Positions 21,902-33,319 of a stretch of 64,000 bases of DNA are shown here, one piece after another. This DNA is from Portunus trituberculatus (taxonomy: Eukaryota > Arthropoda > Malacostraca > Decapoda > Portunidae): positions 1-64,000 of the forward strand of contig NC_059255.1 of the NCBI RefSeq assembly GCF_017591435.1. Reading direction: 5' to 3'. Below the pieces are notes generated by a model. That model was not told where the DNA came from, did no database searches, and was given only the letters and a program-made list of their open reading frames with translations. Both the position numbers and the translations under genes were made by a program. The stretch's first letter is position 1; the number at the start of each line of letters is the position of its first letter.

Positions 21902-23282
21902 ATAATTTTATGCACCAAAACTCGGGAATGCAGGGAAAACACTATATTTGTTAAAAAGTCTTATTTGTGTGTTTTTAAGGTGTTTTATGAAAAAAAGCTA
22001 TCTCGATTGAAAATTTTGTATATTCAAGTCGTTTTATATTGTAATGCTTCAAAACGATAAATTTCATGAAACCTAGGTAATATAGAAAAAAAAAAACAAA
22101 GTGAAAGTAGGAAAAAGGTGTTATATTAATGAATTTCCGCTTTTTTTAAATATTTTTTACACAAAAGTTTCGTTTTAGTATATTGGCTTCTTTTTATCAA
22201 TTTTATCCGTTTGAAGCATAACAATGTAAAAATAACTTGAATATAGAAAAAATTTGAATCAATTTTTTTTAATAAAACACCTTAAAAACATATGAATAAG
22301 ACGTTTTAACAAATATAGTGTTTTGCCTTCATTTCTGAGTTTTGGTGTATGAAATGGTGGAAAACACCAAAGTAATCAATCCATTTTGACATATTTCAAT
22401 TCCTGAAACAAATATTGTGTAATCATGCGTTTTGCGTATATTTAGGTGTTTTGATTCAGAAAAGTAGGAAACTACTAAAATAACACTTTTTTTCTCAGTT
22501 TTACGTTGGTTTCTCTATTTGCCTTGTTTTCATCAATAATATCGTTTTCAACCATAATGTAAAAAGACTTGAATATACAAAATTTTCAGCTGAATTTTTT
22601 TTTTCATAAAACACCCTATAAACACCTAAATAAGACGATATAACAAATATAGCGTTTTATTTGTATTTTTGAGTTTAAGTTCATAAAATGCTAGAAAAAA
22701 ACAAAATAACCCATTTTTTTACATATATCAGTTCTTTAAACAAATAGCGTATAATTATAGGTTTTGCCTGTATTTTTGTGTTTTGGTGCAAAAAAGCTGA
22801 AATCCACTACAATAGCACGTTTTTCTTTCTTTTACCTTGGCGTCTCTGTATTGGCTTGTTTTCATCAGTTTTATCCTTTTGAAGCATAACAATATAAAAT
22901 AACTTGAATATACAAAATTTTCAATCAAGATAGTTTTTTTTGTAAAACACCTTAAAACACATAAATAAGACGCTTTAGCAAATATAGTGTTTTACCTGCA
23001 TTTCTGAGTTTAGTGCATAAAATGCTGGAAAACACCAAAATAACCCGGTTTTGAAATATTTCAGATCCTTAAACAAATAATGTGTAATCATTCGTTTGGC
23101 TGCATTTCTGTGTTTTCTGCAAAAAGAGGAAAACCAATAAATTAACAAGTTTTCCCTATTTTTACTTTGGTTTCTCTATATTGGCTTGTTTTCATCAATT
23201 TTATTGGGTTGAAGCATAACAATGTAAAATAACTTGAATATACAAAATTTTCAATCCAGACATTTTTTTTTCATAAAGCACC

Positions 23283-24179
23283 TTAACCCGCTAAGACCGA
23301 TGGCCGCAAAATTCGCACCCTCCCATTACCGCAATTATCATAAAAAAATCAACTCTTATAAATTACTCTGGAAAAAAATCTGCTGTTAGTAGACATGACA
23401 ATGCATCATCCTACAAGTTTTTATTGCTCTACTCACTATGGTTGTGTCAGAATAATAACCGATAATTGGAGAAGATTGTGGTAGCGGCAACTCGGGGGAG
23501 GTGCTTTTATGTGTATTCTTACATAATGTAAGGCACTGCTCATGTTTTTATGTGTTTTCACATGTTTTTCGTGTTTTCACTCATATTGGCTGATTATAGT
23601 TACGTATGTTTTTATCAAGCGTGGGTGACGATGTTGTCACAATAGCGGGGTCGGGATCTACCTCCAACCTGTGCACTTTCCGTCTTGTCCCGCCTTGTCT
23701 ATCACTTTTATCACTAAACTTTAGCTTCCTCTTAGCTCCAGTAGCCATAGTTGTAAATAATAGTTCCTTAAATAAGTAAATACGTAAATACGTAAATAAT
23801 TATCACCGCGACACGACGCTCACGCACCTCACAGAAATTTGCGGTAGACTAGCTGGCTAGAGCCTAAAATTAGCAAGGTGGTCAAGCCCACCATCTATCT
23901 CTCTCTTACTTTCCTTCACCCTTCTCTTCCCACCCACTTTCTCTTCAGCTAGCTACCTCCTCTCTTCACCCCTTAAAAAAAAAAAAAAAAAAAAACTTTC
24001 TAGAGCGGTGTGCTTCTTGGGAGCCGACAGTACTACCATAGGCCTACGTCATGACCAAATATAGCAGCGCTACCAATGCTAGCGCGGTTTTTATTAGCGC
24101 TCAAAGTAGCTGCCCCATTTAAGGACTCGGAAGTGTGCAATGCAGCCCTATTTAAGGCCTGTCGGACTTTACGGGTTAA
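23283..24179. mobile_element. Non-autonomous piggyBac-like element in macrosatellite (copy 1)
   Basis: The boundaries are TTAA at 23283-23286 and 24176-24179. The termini are inverted repeats: the left reads CCCGCTAAGACCGATGGCC, and the right in reverse complement reads CCCGTAAAGTCCGACAGGCC. Insertion at TTAA with duplicated TTAA and CCC..GGG ends is the hallmark of the piggyBac superfamily (family knowledge). The flanks re-join to the normal monomer (CACC-TTAA-AAACACATAA), and uninterrupted monomers nearby (e.g. TTAA at 22282-22285) show the empty site. The 889-bp interior is more GC-rich than the satellite. It has a pyrimidine tract then an A-run (about 23900-23996), a GCGCT-rich palindromic stretch (24060-24112) and a 55-codon minus-strand ORF. 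No transposase domain is present, so movement would need a partner element. Confidence 0.85.
23581..23748 (-). CDS. Basic 55-codon ORF inside the piggyBac-like element
   Basis: ATG at 23748, stop TGA at 23583-23581. The product begins MATGAKRKLKFSDKSDRQGG, continues with TRRKVHRLEVDPDPAIVTTS and ends NYNQPI. The N-terminal half is strongly basic (KRKLK, RRKVHR, nuclear-localisation-like). The same frame is open in all ten element copies of the window (e.g. 27007-27174). That may only reflect recent amplification. It could be the surviving N-terminus of an ancestral transposase, or chance. I do not recognise it. Confidence 0.3.
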   Translation of the reverse strand: MATGAKRKLKFSDKSDRQGGTRRKVHRLEVDPDPAIVTTSSPTLDKNIRNYNQPI

Positions 24180-26709
24180 AAACACATAATTAAGATGTTT
24201 TAACAAGTATAGTGCTATGCCTGCATTACTGAGTTTTGTTGCATAAAATGCTGAAAAACACCAAAATAAACCAATTATGACATATTTCAGTTCCTTAAAG
24301 AAATACTGTGTAGTCAGGCGTTTTCCTTTATTTCTGTGTTTTGGTGGAAATAATCTGAAAACCAGTAATATAACACGTTTTCTTAATTTTACCTTGGTTT
24401 CTCTATATTGGCTAGTTTTCATCAATTTTATTGTTTTAAAGCATAATGTAAAATGACTTGAATATACAAAATTTTCAAACGAGAAAGATTTTTTCATAAA
24501 ACACCTTATAAATGCATAAATAAGACTTTTAACAATTATAGTGTTTTGCTGGCATTTCTGAGTTTTGATGCATAAAATGATGCAAAACACCAAAATAACC
24601 CATTTTTTTTACATATTTCAGTTCTTTAAGAAACTGAAACATGTAAAGAACAGGTTATTTTGGAGTTTTCCAGCATTTTATGCACCAAAACTCAGAAATG
24701 CAGATAAACACTATATTTTATTAAAACATTTGATGTTTTTAAGGTGTTTTATGAAAAGAAATCTATCTCGATTGAAAATTTTGTATATTCAAGTTATTTT
24801 ACATTGTTATGTTTCAAAACATTAAAATTGATGAAAACAAGCCAATATAGAGAAACCAATGTAAAATAGGAAAAACGTGTTATTCTAGTGATATTCCGCT
24901 CTTTTTGCACAAAACACAGAAATGCAGGCAAAATGAATGATTACACACTATTTGTTTAAGGAACCGAAATATGTCAAAAACGGGTTATTTTGGTGTTTTC
25001 CAGCATTTTATACACTAAAACTCAGAAATTCAGGTAAAACAGTAAATTTGTTAAAACGTCTGATTTATGTGTTTTCAAGGTGTTAAAAAAAAAAAAATCT
25101 CGATTGAAAATTTTGTATATCGAAGTTATTTTCCATTGTTAAGCTCTTATACGGTAAAATTGATGAAAACAAGCCAATATATTGAAGGTAAGGTCAAAAT
25201 AAGAAAATACGTGTTACTTTATTGGATTTCAGCTTTTTTGCACCAAAACACAGAAATGCCGGGAAAAACGTATGATTATTCTGTATTTGTTTAAAGAACT
25301 GAAATATGTAAAAAATGGGTTGTTTTGAAGGTTTGCATAATTTTATGCACCAAAACTCAGGAATGCAGGAAAACACTATATTTGTTAAAAAGTCTTATTT
25401 GTGTGTTTTTAAGGTGTTTTATGAAAAAAAGCTATCTCGATTGAAAATTTTGTATATTCAAGTCGTTTTATATTGTAATGCTTCAAAACGATAAATTTCA
25501 TGAAACCTAGGTAATATAGAAAAAAAAAACAAAGTGAAAGTAGGAAAAAGGTGTTATATTAATGAATTTCCGCTTTTTTTAAATATTTTTTACACAAAAG
25601 TTTCGTTTTAGTATATTGGCTTCTTTTTATCAATTTTATCCGTTTGAAGCATAACAATGTAAAAATAACTTGAATATAGAAAAAATTTGAATCAATTTTT
25701 TTTAATAAAACACCTTAAAAACATATGAATAAGACGTTTTAACAAATATAGTGTTTTGCCTTCATTTCTGAGTTTTGGTGTATGAAATGGTGGAAAACAC
25801 CAAAGTAATCAATCCATTTTGACATATTTCAATTCCTGAAACAAATATTGTGTAATCATGCGTTTTGCGTATATTTAGGTGTTTTGATTCAGAAAAGTAG
25901 GAAACTACTAAAATAACACTTTTTTCTCAGTTTTACGTTGGTTTCTCTATTTGCCTTGTTTTCATCAATAATATCGTTTTCAACCATAATGTAAAAAGAC
26001 TTGAATATACAAAATTTTCAGCTGAATTTTTTTTCATAAAACACCCTATAAACACCTAAATAAGACGATATAACAAATATAGCGTTTTATTTGTATTTTT
26101 GAGTTTAAGTTCATAAAATGCTAGAAAAAAACAAAATAACCCATTTTTACATATATCAGTTCTTTAAACAAATAGCGTATAATTATAGGTTTTGCCTGTA
26201 TTTTTGTGTTTTGGTGCAAAAAGCTGAAATCCACTACAATAGCACGTTTTTCTTTCTTTTACCTTGGCGTCTCTGTATTGGCTTGTTTTCATCAGTTTTA
26301 TCCTTTTGAAGCATAACAATATAAAATAACTTGAATATACAAAATTTTCAATCAAGATAGTTTTTTTTGTAAAACACCTTAAAACACATAAATAAGACGC
26401 TTTAGCAAATATAGTGTTTTACCTGCATTTCTGAGTTTAGTGCATAAAATGCTGGAAAACACCAAAATAACCCGGTTTTGAAATATTTCAGATCCTTAAA
26501 CAAATAATGTGTAATCATTCGTTTGGCTGCATTTCTGTGTTTTCTGCAAAAAGAGGAAAACCAATAAATTAACAAGTTTTCCCTATTTTTACTTTGGTTT
26601 CTCTATATTGGCTTGTTTTCATCAATTTTATTGGGTTGAAGCATAACAATGTAAAATAACTTGAATATACAAAATTTTCAATCCAGACATTTTTTTTTCA
26701 TAAAGCACC

Positions 26710-27604
26710 TTAACCCGCTAAGACCGATGGCCGCAAAATTCGCACCCTCCCATTACCGCAATTATCATAAAAAAATCAACTCTTATAAATTACTCTGGAA
26801 AAAAATCTGCTGTTAGTAGACATGACAATGCATCATCCTACAAGTTTTTATTGCTCTACTCACTATGGTTGTGTCAGAATAATAACCGATAATTGGAGAA
26901 GATTGTGGTAGCGGCAACTCGGGGGAGGTGCTTTTATGTGTATTCTTACATAATGTAAGGCACTGCTCATGTTTTTATGTGTTTTCACATGTTTTCGTGT
27001 TTTCACTCATATTGGCTGATTATAGTTACGTATGTTTTTATCAAGCGTGGGTGACGATGTTGTCACAATAGCGGGGTCGGGATCTACCTCCAACCTGTGC
27101 ACTTTCCGTCTTGTCCCGCCTTGTCTATCACTTTTATCACTAAACTTTAGCTTCCTCTTAGCTCCAGTAGCCATAGTTGTAAATAATAGTTCCTTAAATA
27201 AGTAAATACGTAAATACGTAAATAATTATCACCGCGACACGACGCTCACGCACCTCACAGAAATTTGCGGTAGACTAGCTGGCTAGAGCCTAAAATTAGC
27301 AAGGTGGTCAAGCCCACCATCTATCTCTCTCTTACTTTCCTTCACCCTTCTCTTCCCACCCACTTTCTCTTCAGCTAGCTACCTCCTCTCTTCACCCCTT
27401 AAAAAAAAAAAAAAAAAAAACTTTCTAGAGCGGTGTGCTTCTTGGGAGCCGACAGTACTACCATAGGCCTACGTCATGACCAAATATAGCAGCGCTACCA
27501 ATGCTAGCGCGGTTTTTATTAGCGCTCAAAGTAGCTGCCCCATTTAAGGACTCGGAAGTGTGCAATGCAGCCCTATTTAAGGCCTGTCGGACTTTACGGG
27601 TTAA
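26710..27604. mobile_element. piggyBac-like element, copy 2
   Basis: TTAA at 26710-26713 and 27601-27604 with the same terminal repeats as copy 1. It differs from copy 1 by homopolymer length only (for example one T fewer in CATGTTTTCGTG). The 55-codon ORF is intact at 27007-27174. Confidence 0.85.
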
Positions 27605-30146
27605 AACACATAATTAAGATGTTTTAACAAGTATAGTGCTATGCCTGCATTACTGAGTTTTGTTGCATAAAATGCTGAAAAACACCAAAATAAACCAATT
27701 ATGACATATTTCAGTTCCTTAAAGAAATACTGTGTAGTCAGGCGTTTTCCCTTTATTTCTGTGTTTTGGTGGAAATAATCTGAAAACCAGTAATATAACA
27801 CGTTTTTCTTAATTTTACCTTGGTTTCTCTATATTGGCTAGTTTTCATCAATTTTATTGTTTTAAAGCATAATGTAAAATGACTTGAATATACAAAATTT
27901 TCAAACGAGAAAGATTTTTTTCATAAAACACCTTATAAATGCATAAATAAGACTTTTTAACAATTATAGTGTTTTGCTGGCATTTCTGAGTTTTGATGCA
28001 TAAAATGATGCAAAACACCAAAATAACCCATTTTTTTACATATTTCAGTTCTTTAAGAAACTGAAACATGTAAAGAACAGGTTATTTTGGAGTTTTCCAG
28101 CATTTTATGCACCAAAACTCAGAAATGCAGATAAACACTATATTTTATTAAAACATTTGATGTTTTTAAGGTGTTTTATGAAAAGAAATCTATCTCGATT
28201 GAAAATTTTGTATATTCAAGTTATTTTACATTGTTATGTTTCAAAACATTAAAATTGATGAAAACAAGCCAATATAGAGAAACCAATGTAAAAATAGGAA
28301 AACGTGTTATTCTAGTGATATTCCGCTCTTTTTGCACAAAACACAGAAATGCAGGCAAAATGAATGATTACACACTATTTGTTTAAGGAACCGAAATATG
28401 TCAAAAACGGGTTATTTTGGTGTTTTCCAGCATTTTATACACTAAAACTCAGAAATTCAGGTAAAACAGTAAATTTGTTAAAACGTCTGATTTATGTGTT
28501 TTCAAGGTGTTAAAAAAAAAAAAAAAATCTCGATTGAAAATTTTGTATATCGAAGTTATTTTCCATTGTTAAGCTCTTATACGGTAAAATTGATGAAAAC
28601 AAGCCAATATATTGAAGGTAAGGTCAAAATAAGAAAATACGTGTTACTTTATTGATTTCAGCTTTTTGCACCAAAACACAGAAATGCCGGGAAAAACGTA
28701 TGATTATTCTGTATTTGTTTAAAGAACTGAAATATGTAAAAAATGGGTTGTTTTGAAGGTTTGCATAATTTTATGCACCAAAACTCGGGAATGCAGGGAA
28801 AACACTATATTTGTTAAAAAGTCTTATTTGTGTGTTTTTAAGGTGTTTTATGAAAAAAAGCTATCTCGATTGAAAATTTTGTATATTCAAGTCGTTTTAT
28901 ATTGTAATGCTTCAAAACGATAAATTTCATGAAACCTAGGTAATATAGAAAAAAAAAAAACAAAGTGAAAGTAGGAAAAAGGTGTTATATTAATGAATTT
29001 CCGCTTTTTTTAAATATTTTTTACACAAAAGTTTCGTTTTAGTATATTGGCTTCTTTTTATCAATTTTATCCGTTTGAAGCATAACAATGTAAAAATAAC
29101 TTGAATATAGAAAAAATTTGAATCAATTTTTTTTAATAAAACACCTTAAAAACATATGAATAAGACGTTTTAACAAATATAGTGTTTTGCCTTCATTTCT
29201 GAGTTTTGGTGTATGAAATGGTGGAAAACACCAAAGTAATCAATCCATTTTGACATATTTCAATTCCTGAAACAAATATTGTGTAATCATGCGTTTTGCG
29301 TATATTTAGGTGTTTTGATTCAGAAAAGTAGGAAACTACTAAAATAACACTTTTTTCTCAGTTTTACGTTGGTTTCTCTATTTGCCTTGTTTTCATCAAT
29401 AATATCGTTTTCAACCATAATGTAAAAAGACTTGAATATACAAAATTTTCAGCTGAATTTTTTTTTTCATAAAACACCCTATAAACACCTAAATAAGACG
29501 ATATAACAAATATAGCGTTTTATTTGTATTTTTGAGTTTAAGTTCATAAAATGCTAGAAAAAAAACAAAATAACCCATTTTTTTACATATATCAGTTCTT
29601 TAAACAAATAGCGTATAATTATAGGTTTTGCCTGTATTTTTGTGTTTTGGTGCAAAAAGCTGAAATCCACTACAATAGCACGTTTTTCTTTCTTTTACCT
29701 TGGCGTCTCTGTATTGGCTTGTTTTCATCAGTTTTATCCTTTTGAAGCATAACAATATAAAATAACTTGAATATACAAAATTTTCAATCAAGATAGTTTT
29801 TTTCGTAAAACACCTTAAAAACACATAAATAAGACGCTTTAGCAAATATAGTGTTTTACCTGCATTTCTGAGTTTAGTGCATAAAATGCTGGAAAACACC
29901 AAAATAACCCGGTTTTGAAATATTTCAGATCCTTAAACAAATAATGTGTAATCATTCGTTTGGCTGCATTTCTGTGTTTTCTGCAAAAAGAGGAAAACCA
30001 ATAAATTAACAAGTTTTCCCTATTTTTACTTTGGTTTCTCTATATTGGCTTGTTTTCATCAATTTTATTGGGTTGAAGCATAACAATGTAAAATAACTTG
30101 AATATACAAAATTTTCAATCCAGACATTTTTTTTTCATAAAGCACC

Positions 30147-31040
30147 TTAACCCGCTAAGACCGATGGCCGCAAAATTCGCACCCTCCCATTACCGCAATT
30201 ATCATAAAAATCAACTCTTATAAATTACTCTGGAAAAAATCTGCTGTTAGTAGACATGACAATGCATCATCCTACAAGTTTTATTGCTCTACTCACTATG
30301 GTTGTGTCAGAATAATAACCGATAATTGGAGAAGATTGTGGTAGCGGCAACTCGGGGGAGGTGCTTTTATGTGTATTCTTACATAATGTAAGGCACTGCT
30401 CATGTTTTTATGTGTTTTCACATGTTTTTCGTGTTTTCACTCATATTGGCTGATTATAGTTACGTATGTTTTTATCAAGCGTGGGTGACGATGTTGTCAC
30501 AATAGCGGGGTCGGGATCTACCTCCAACCTGTGCACTTTCCGTCTTGTCCCGCCTTGTCTATCACTTTTATCACTAAACTTTAGCTTCCTCTTAGCTCCA
30601 GTAGCCATAGTTGTAAATAATAGTTCCTTAAATAAGTAAATACGTAAATACGTAAATAATTATCACCGCGACACGACGCTCACGCACCTCACAGAAATTT
30701 GCGGTAGACTAGCTGGCTAGAGCCTAAAATTAGCAAGGTGGTCAAGCCCACCATCTATCTCTCTCTTACTTTCCTTCACCCCTTCTCTTCCCACCCACTT
30801 TCTCTTCAGCTAGCTACCTCCTCTCTTCACCCCCTTAAAAAAAAAAAAAAAAAAAACTTTCTAGAGCGGTGTGCTTCTTGGGAGCCGACAGTACTACCAT
30901 AGGCCTACGTCATGACCAAATATAGCAGCGCTACCAATGCTAGCGCGGTTTTTATTAGCGCTCAAAGTAGCTGCCCCATTTAAGGACTCGGAAGTGTGCA
31001 ATGCAGCCCTATTTAAGGCCTGTCGGACTTTACGGGTTAA
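30147..31040. mobile_element. piggyBac-like element, copy 3
   Basis: TTAA at 30147-30150 and 31037-31040. Near its left end it has shorter A and T runs than copies 1 and 2 (ATAAAAATCAAC, GGAAAAAATCTG), a state shared with copy 4 across the non-satellite island. Confidence 0.85.
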
Positions 31041-31313
31041 AAACACATAATTAAGATGTTTTAACAAGTATAGTGCTATGCCTGCATTACTGAGTTTTGT
31101 TGCATAAAATGCTGAAAAACACCAAAATAAACCAATTATGACATATTTCAGTTCCTTAAAGAAATACTGTGTAGTCAGGCGTTTTCCTTTATTTCTGTGT
31201 TTTGGTGGAAATAATCTGAAAACCAGTAATATAACACGTTTTTCTTAATTTTACCTTGGTTTCTCTATATTGGCTAGTTTTCATCAATTTTATTGTTTTA
31301 AAGCATAATGTAA

Positions 31314-31813
31314 NNNNNNNNNNNNNNNNNNNNNNNNNNNNNNNNNNNNNNNNNNNNNNNNNNNNNNNNNNNNNNNNNNNNNNNNNNNNNNNNNNNNNNN
31401 NNNNNNNNNNNNNNNNNNNNNNNNNNNNNNNNNNNNNNNNNNNNNNNNNNNNNNNNNNNNNNNNNNNNNNNNNNNNNNNNNNNNNNNNNNNNNNNNNNNN
31501 NNNNNNNNNNNNNNNNNNNNNNNNNNNNNNNNNNNNNNNNNNNNNNNNNNNNNNNNNNNNNNNNNNNNNNNNNNNNNNNNNNNNNNNNNNNNNNNNNNNN
31601 NNNNNNNNNNNNNNNNNNNNNNNNNNNNNNNNNNNNNNNNNNNNNNNNNNNNNNNNNNNNNNNNNNNNNNNNNNNNNNNNNNNNNNNNNNNNNNNNNNNN
31701 NNNNNNNNNNNNNNNNNNNNNNNNNNNNNNNNNNNNNNNNNNNNNNNNNNNNNNNNNNNNNNNNNNNNNNNNNNNNNNNNNNNNNNNNNNNNNNNNNNNN
31801 NNNNNNNNNNNNN
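31314..31813. other. Assembly gap (500 N)
   Basis: Exactly 500 Ns. It interrupts macrosatellite array 1 about 275 bp past the third piggyBac-like copy. Confidence 0.99.
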
Positions 31814-33319
31814 GTACCTGCCGCCAAGAGACACGGTTGACCTAACTGGAGTGCCGTTATATTTTCAGCCTGTATAGAGGTGACAGTGCCGTGACAGAGG
31901 TGGTGGAGGTTATTAATGCACCAAGGAACAGGTGTGTGGTGGGCAGTGGTGTTGATAAATTAGTGTGTAAGGAAGGAAAGAATTGTGGTGGGCCGAGTGC
32001 ACAACAAACAGTGGTGATGGCCGTGTGGTGTTGCTTATACCCCATAAACACCCCAACACATCCACAACATGCCCATTTAAAAACACACAAAGTGAATGAA
32101 CATTCCCGACAGCACCAGCGGCAAGACAAGAGACCAATCAACTCTTAACTTCAACAAATTCAAGGTTTCAATTTTGTTGTGCCTTTTTTGGGTTTTATAG
32201 GAGTGGTGTTTGTGCTTGGTGTCTGTGTGTGGTGCTTTTTGTTGTATAAATGTGTACTGCAATGTTGATTGAGTGATTGGTTAGAATCAGTTTTGTGAGT
32301 TAAATTTTGTGGAGGAATGGCTTGAAGTAAGTTCCTTGGAGGATGTTACCTCCCCCCCCACCCCCGTCCCCCTTGCACCTAGTTTTTTTTTTTCTATTTT
32401 GTAAATTAGTATTAGCTATTTTTGTGTTTCTGGTGTTTTTAAATTTTTGTGTTGAGTGTCCCTTTTCTGGTGTATTTTACTCAAAAATTTAGTTCTTTTT
32501 TAAAAATGGAGGAAATAAAACTTAAAAATAAATTCTCATTTTTTGAAGGAATTAAATTACAGTAAAAAAATTAGATCATTTTTTATTTGAACATGTTGTA
32601 AGGCAAAAAACTAGACTAAAGATATAGTCAGGATAAAATGGTTCAAAGAAAGGGAGATGTTAAATACTAAATGTTATGTGAAAATAGGTTCTTTTTAAAG
32701 AGTAGATATAATTTTTGTAAAAAAAAAAGAAAAATGGTTGTTGAATCTTTTTTTACTCTTTATTTAGTACATTTTTAAAGAAATAGGAGGACAAGTGTAT
32801 TGGTTTAACAGTTAATAAATTATAAAATGTTTTTTAACATTAATTATTATAAGATTTAAATTTCAAAAATTAGGATTTTCAGGAATCTTCCTCTGTTATT
32901 TAGGTTTTCGAACCATTTGTGAATGATTTAAAATGTTTTGGGTGTCATTTGTATGTTATTTCTATCAAATTTGTATTGGGTTCATCTGAGTTTTTCTAGT
33001 GGTGTCTAATTGGGATTGTTAATGCATTAGAAAAAGAGAACATAAAAGATGGATAAAAAAGTTAAGGGAAAGAAGGTGAAATAGGAGAATAAAAGGGAAA
33101 AAGACAGCACAAAGGTGCACTTAAATTTTTTATGTTCCGGGTTTCAAGGTTTTGTTTTGTTGAGGAGGCTAGATGTTGTATGTTCGGGCAGAAATGAGGA
33201 AAAGGGAAAAAGGAAAGAATATGAAGAGAGGTAATTATTTAAAATTTAGGAAGTAGTTTTTATGTTCCTTCTTTTAGGTTTGGTATTGGTGATCAGGTAT
33301 TTGGTGGTGTTGGTAAACA
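31814..33319. other. No gene recognised; low-complexity rich
   Basis: There are two overlapping open frames of 85-94 codons near 31857-32148, on opposite strands, without domain resemblance. A C-rich run lies at about 32349-32369. From 32370 to 33240 the sequence is T- and A-rich with no open frames of note. Nothing here shares the macrosatellite monomer. Confidence 0.5.

Larger units (their letters stand above)
21902..31313. repeat. Macrosatellite array 1, unit about 3.43 kb, about 2.7 copies
   Basis: The same roughly 3.43-kb sequence repeats head to tail. The piggyBac-like element inside it recurs at 23283, 26710 and 30147 (spacing 3427 and 3437). Units differ mainly in homopolymer lengths. 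Inside a unit, AT-rich monomers of about 335 bp are recognisable by CTTGAATATACAAAATTTTC, AAAACACCTTAAAAACACAT and TTGGTTTCTCTATATTGGCT. Some read forward and some as reverse complements. An orientation switch near 24627 forms a near-perfect palindrome (12-bp arms 24612-24623 and 24632-24643), and another lies near 22145. No coding capacity is evident. Both ends of the array are in gaps. Confidence 0.95.

Noticed and set aside
23960..24000. Poly(A) of a retroposed transcript inside the piggyBac-like element
   Set aside because: The A-run (about 20 nt) is internal, preceded by a pyrimidine tract and without a target-site duplication or recognisable retroposed gene. It is more simply a low-complexity tract.
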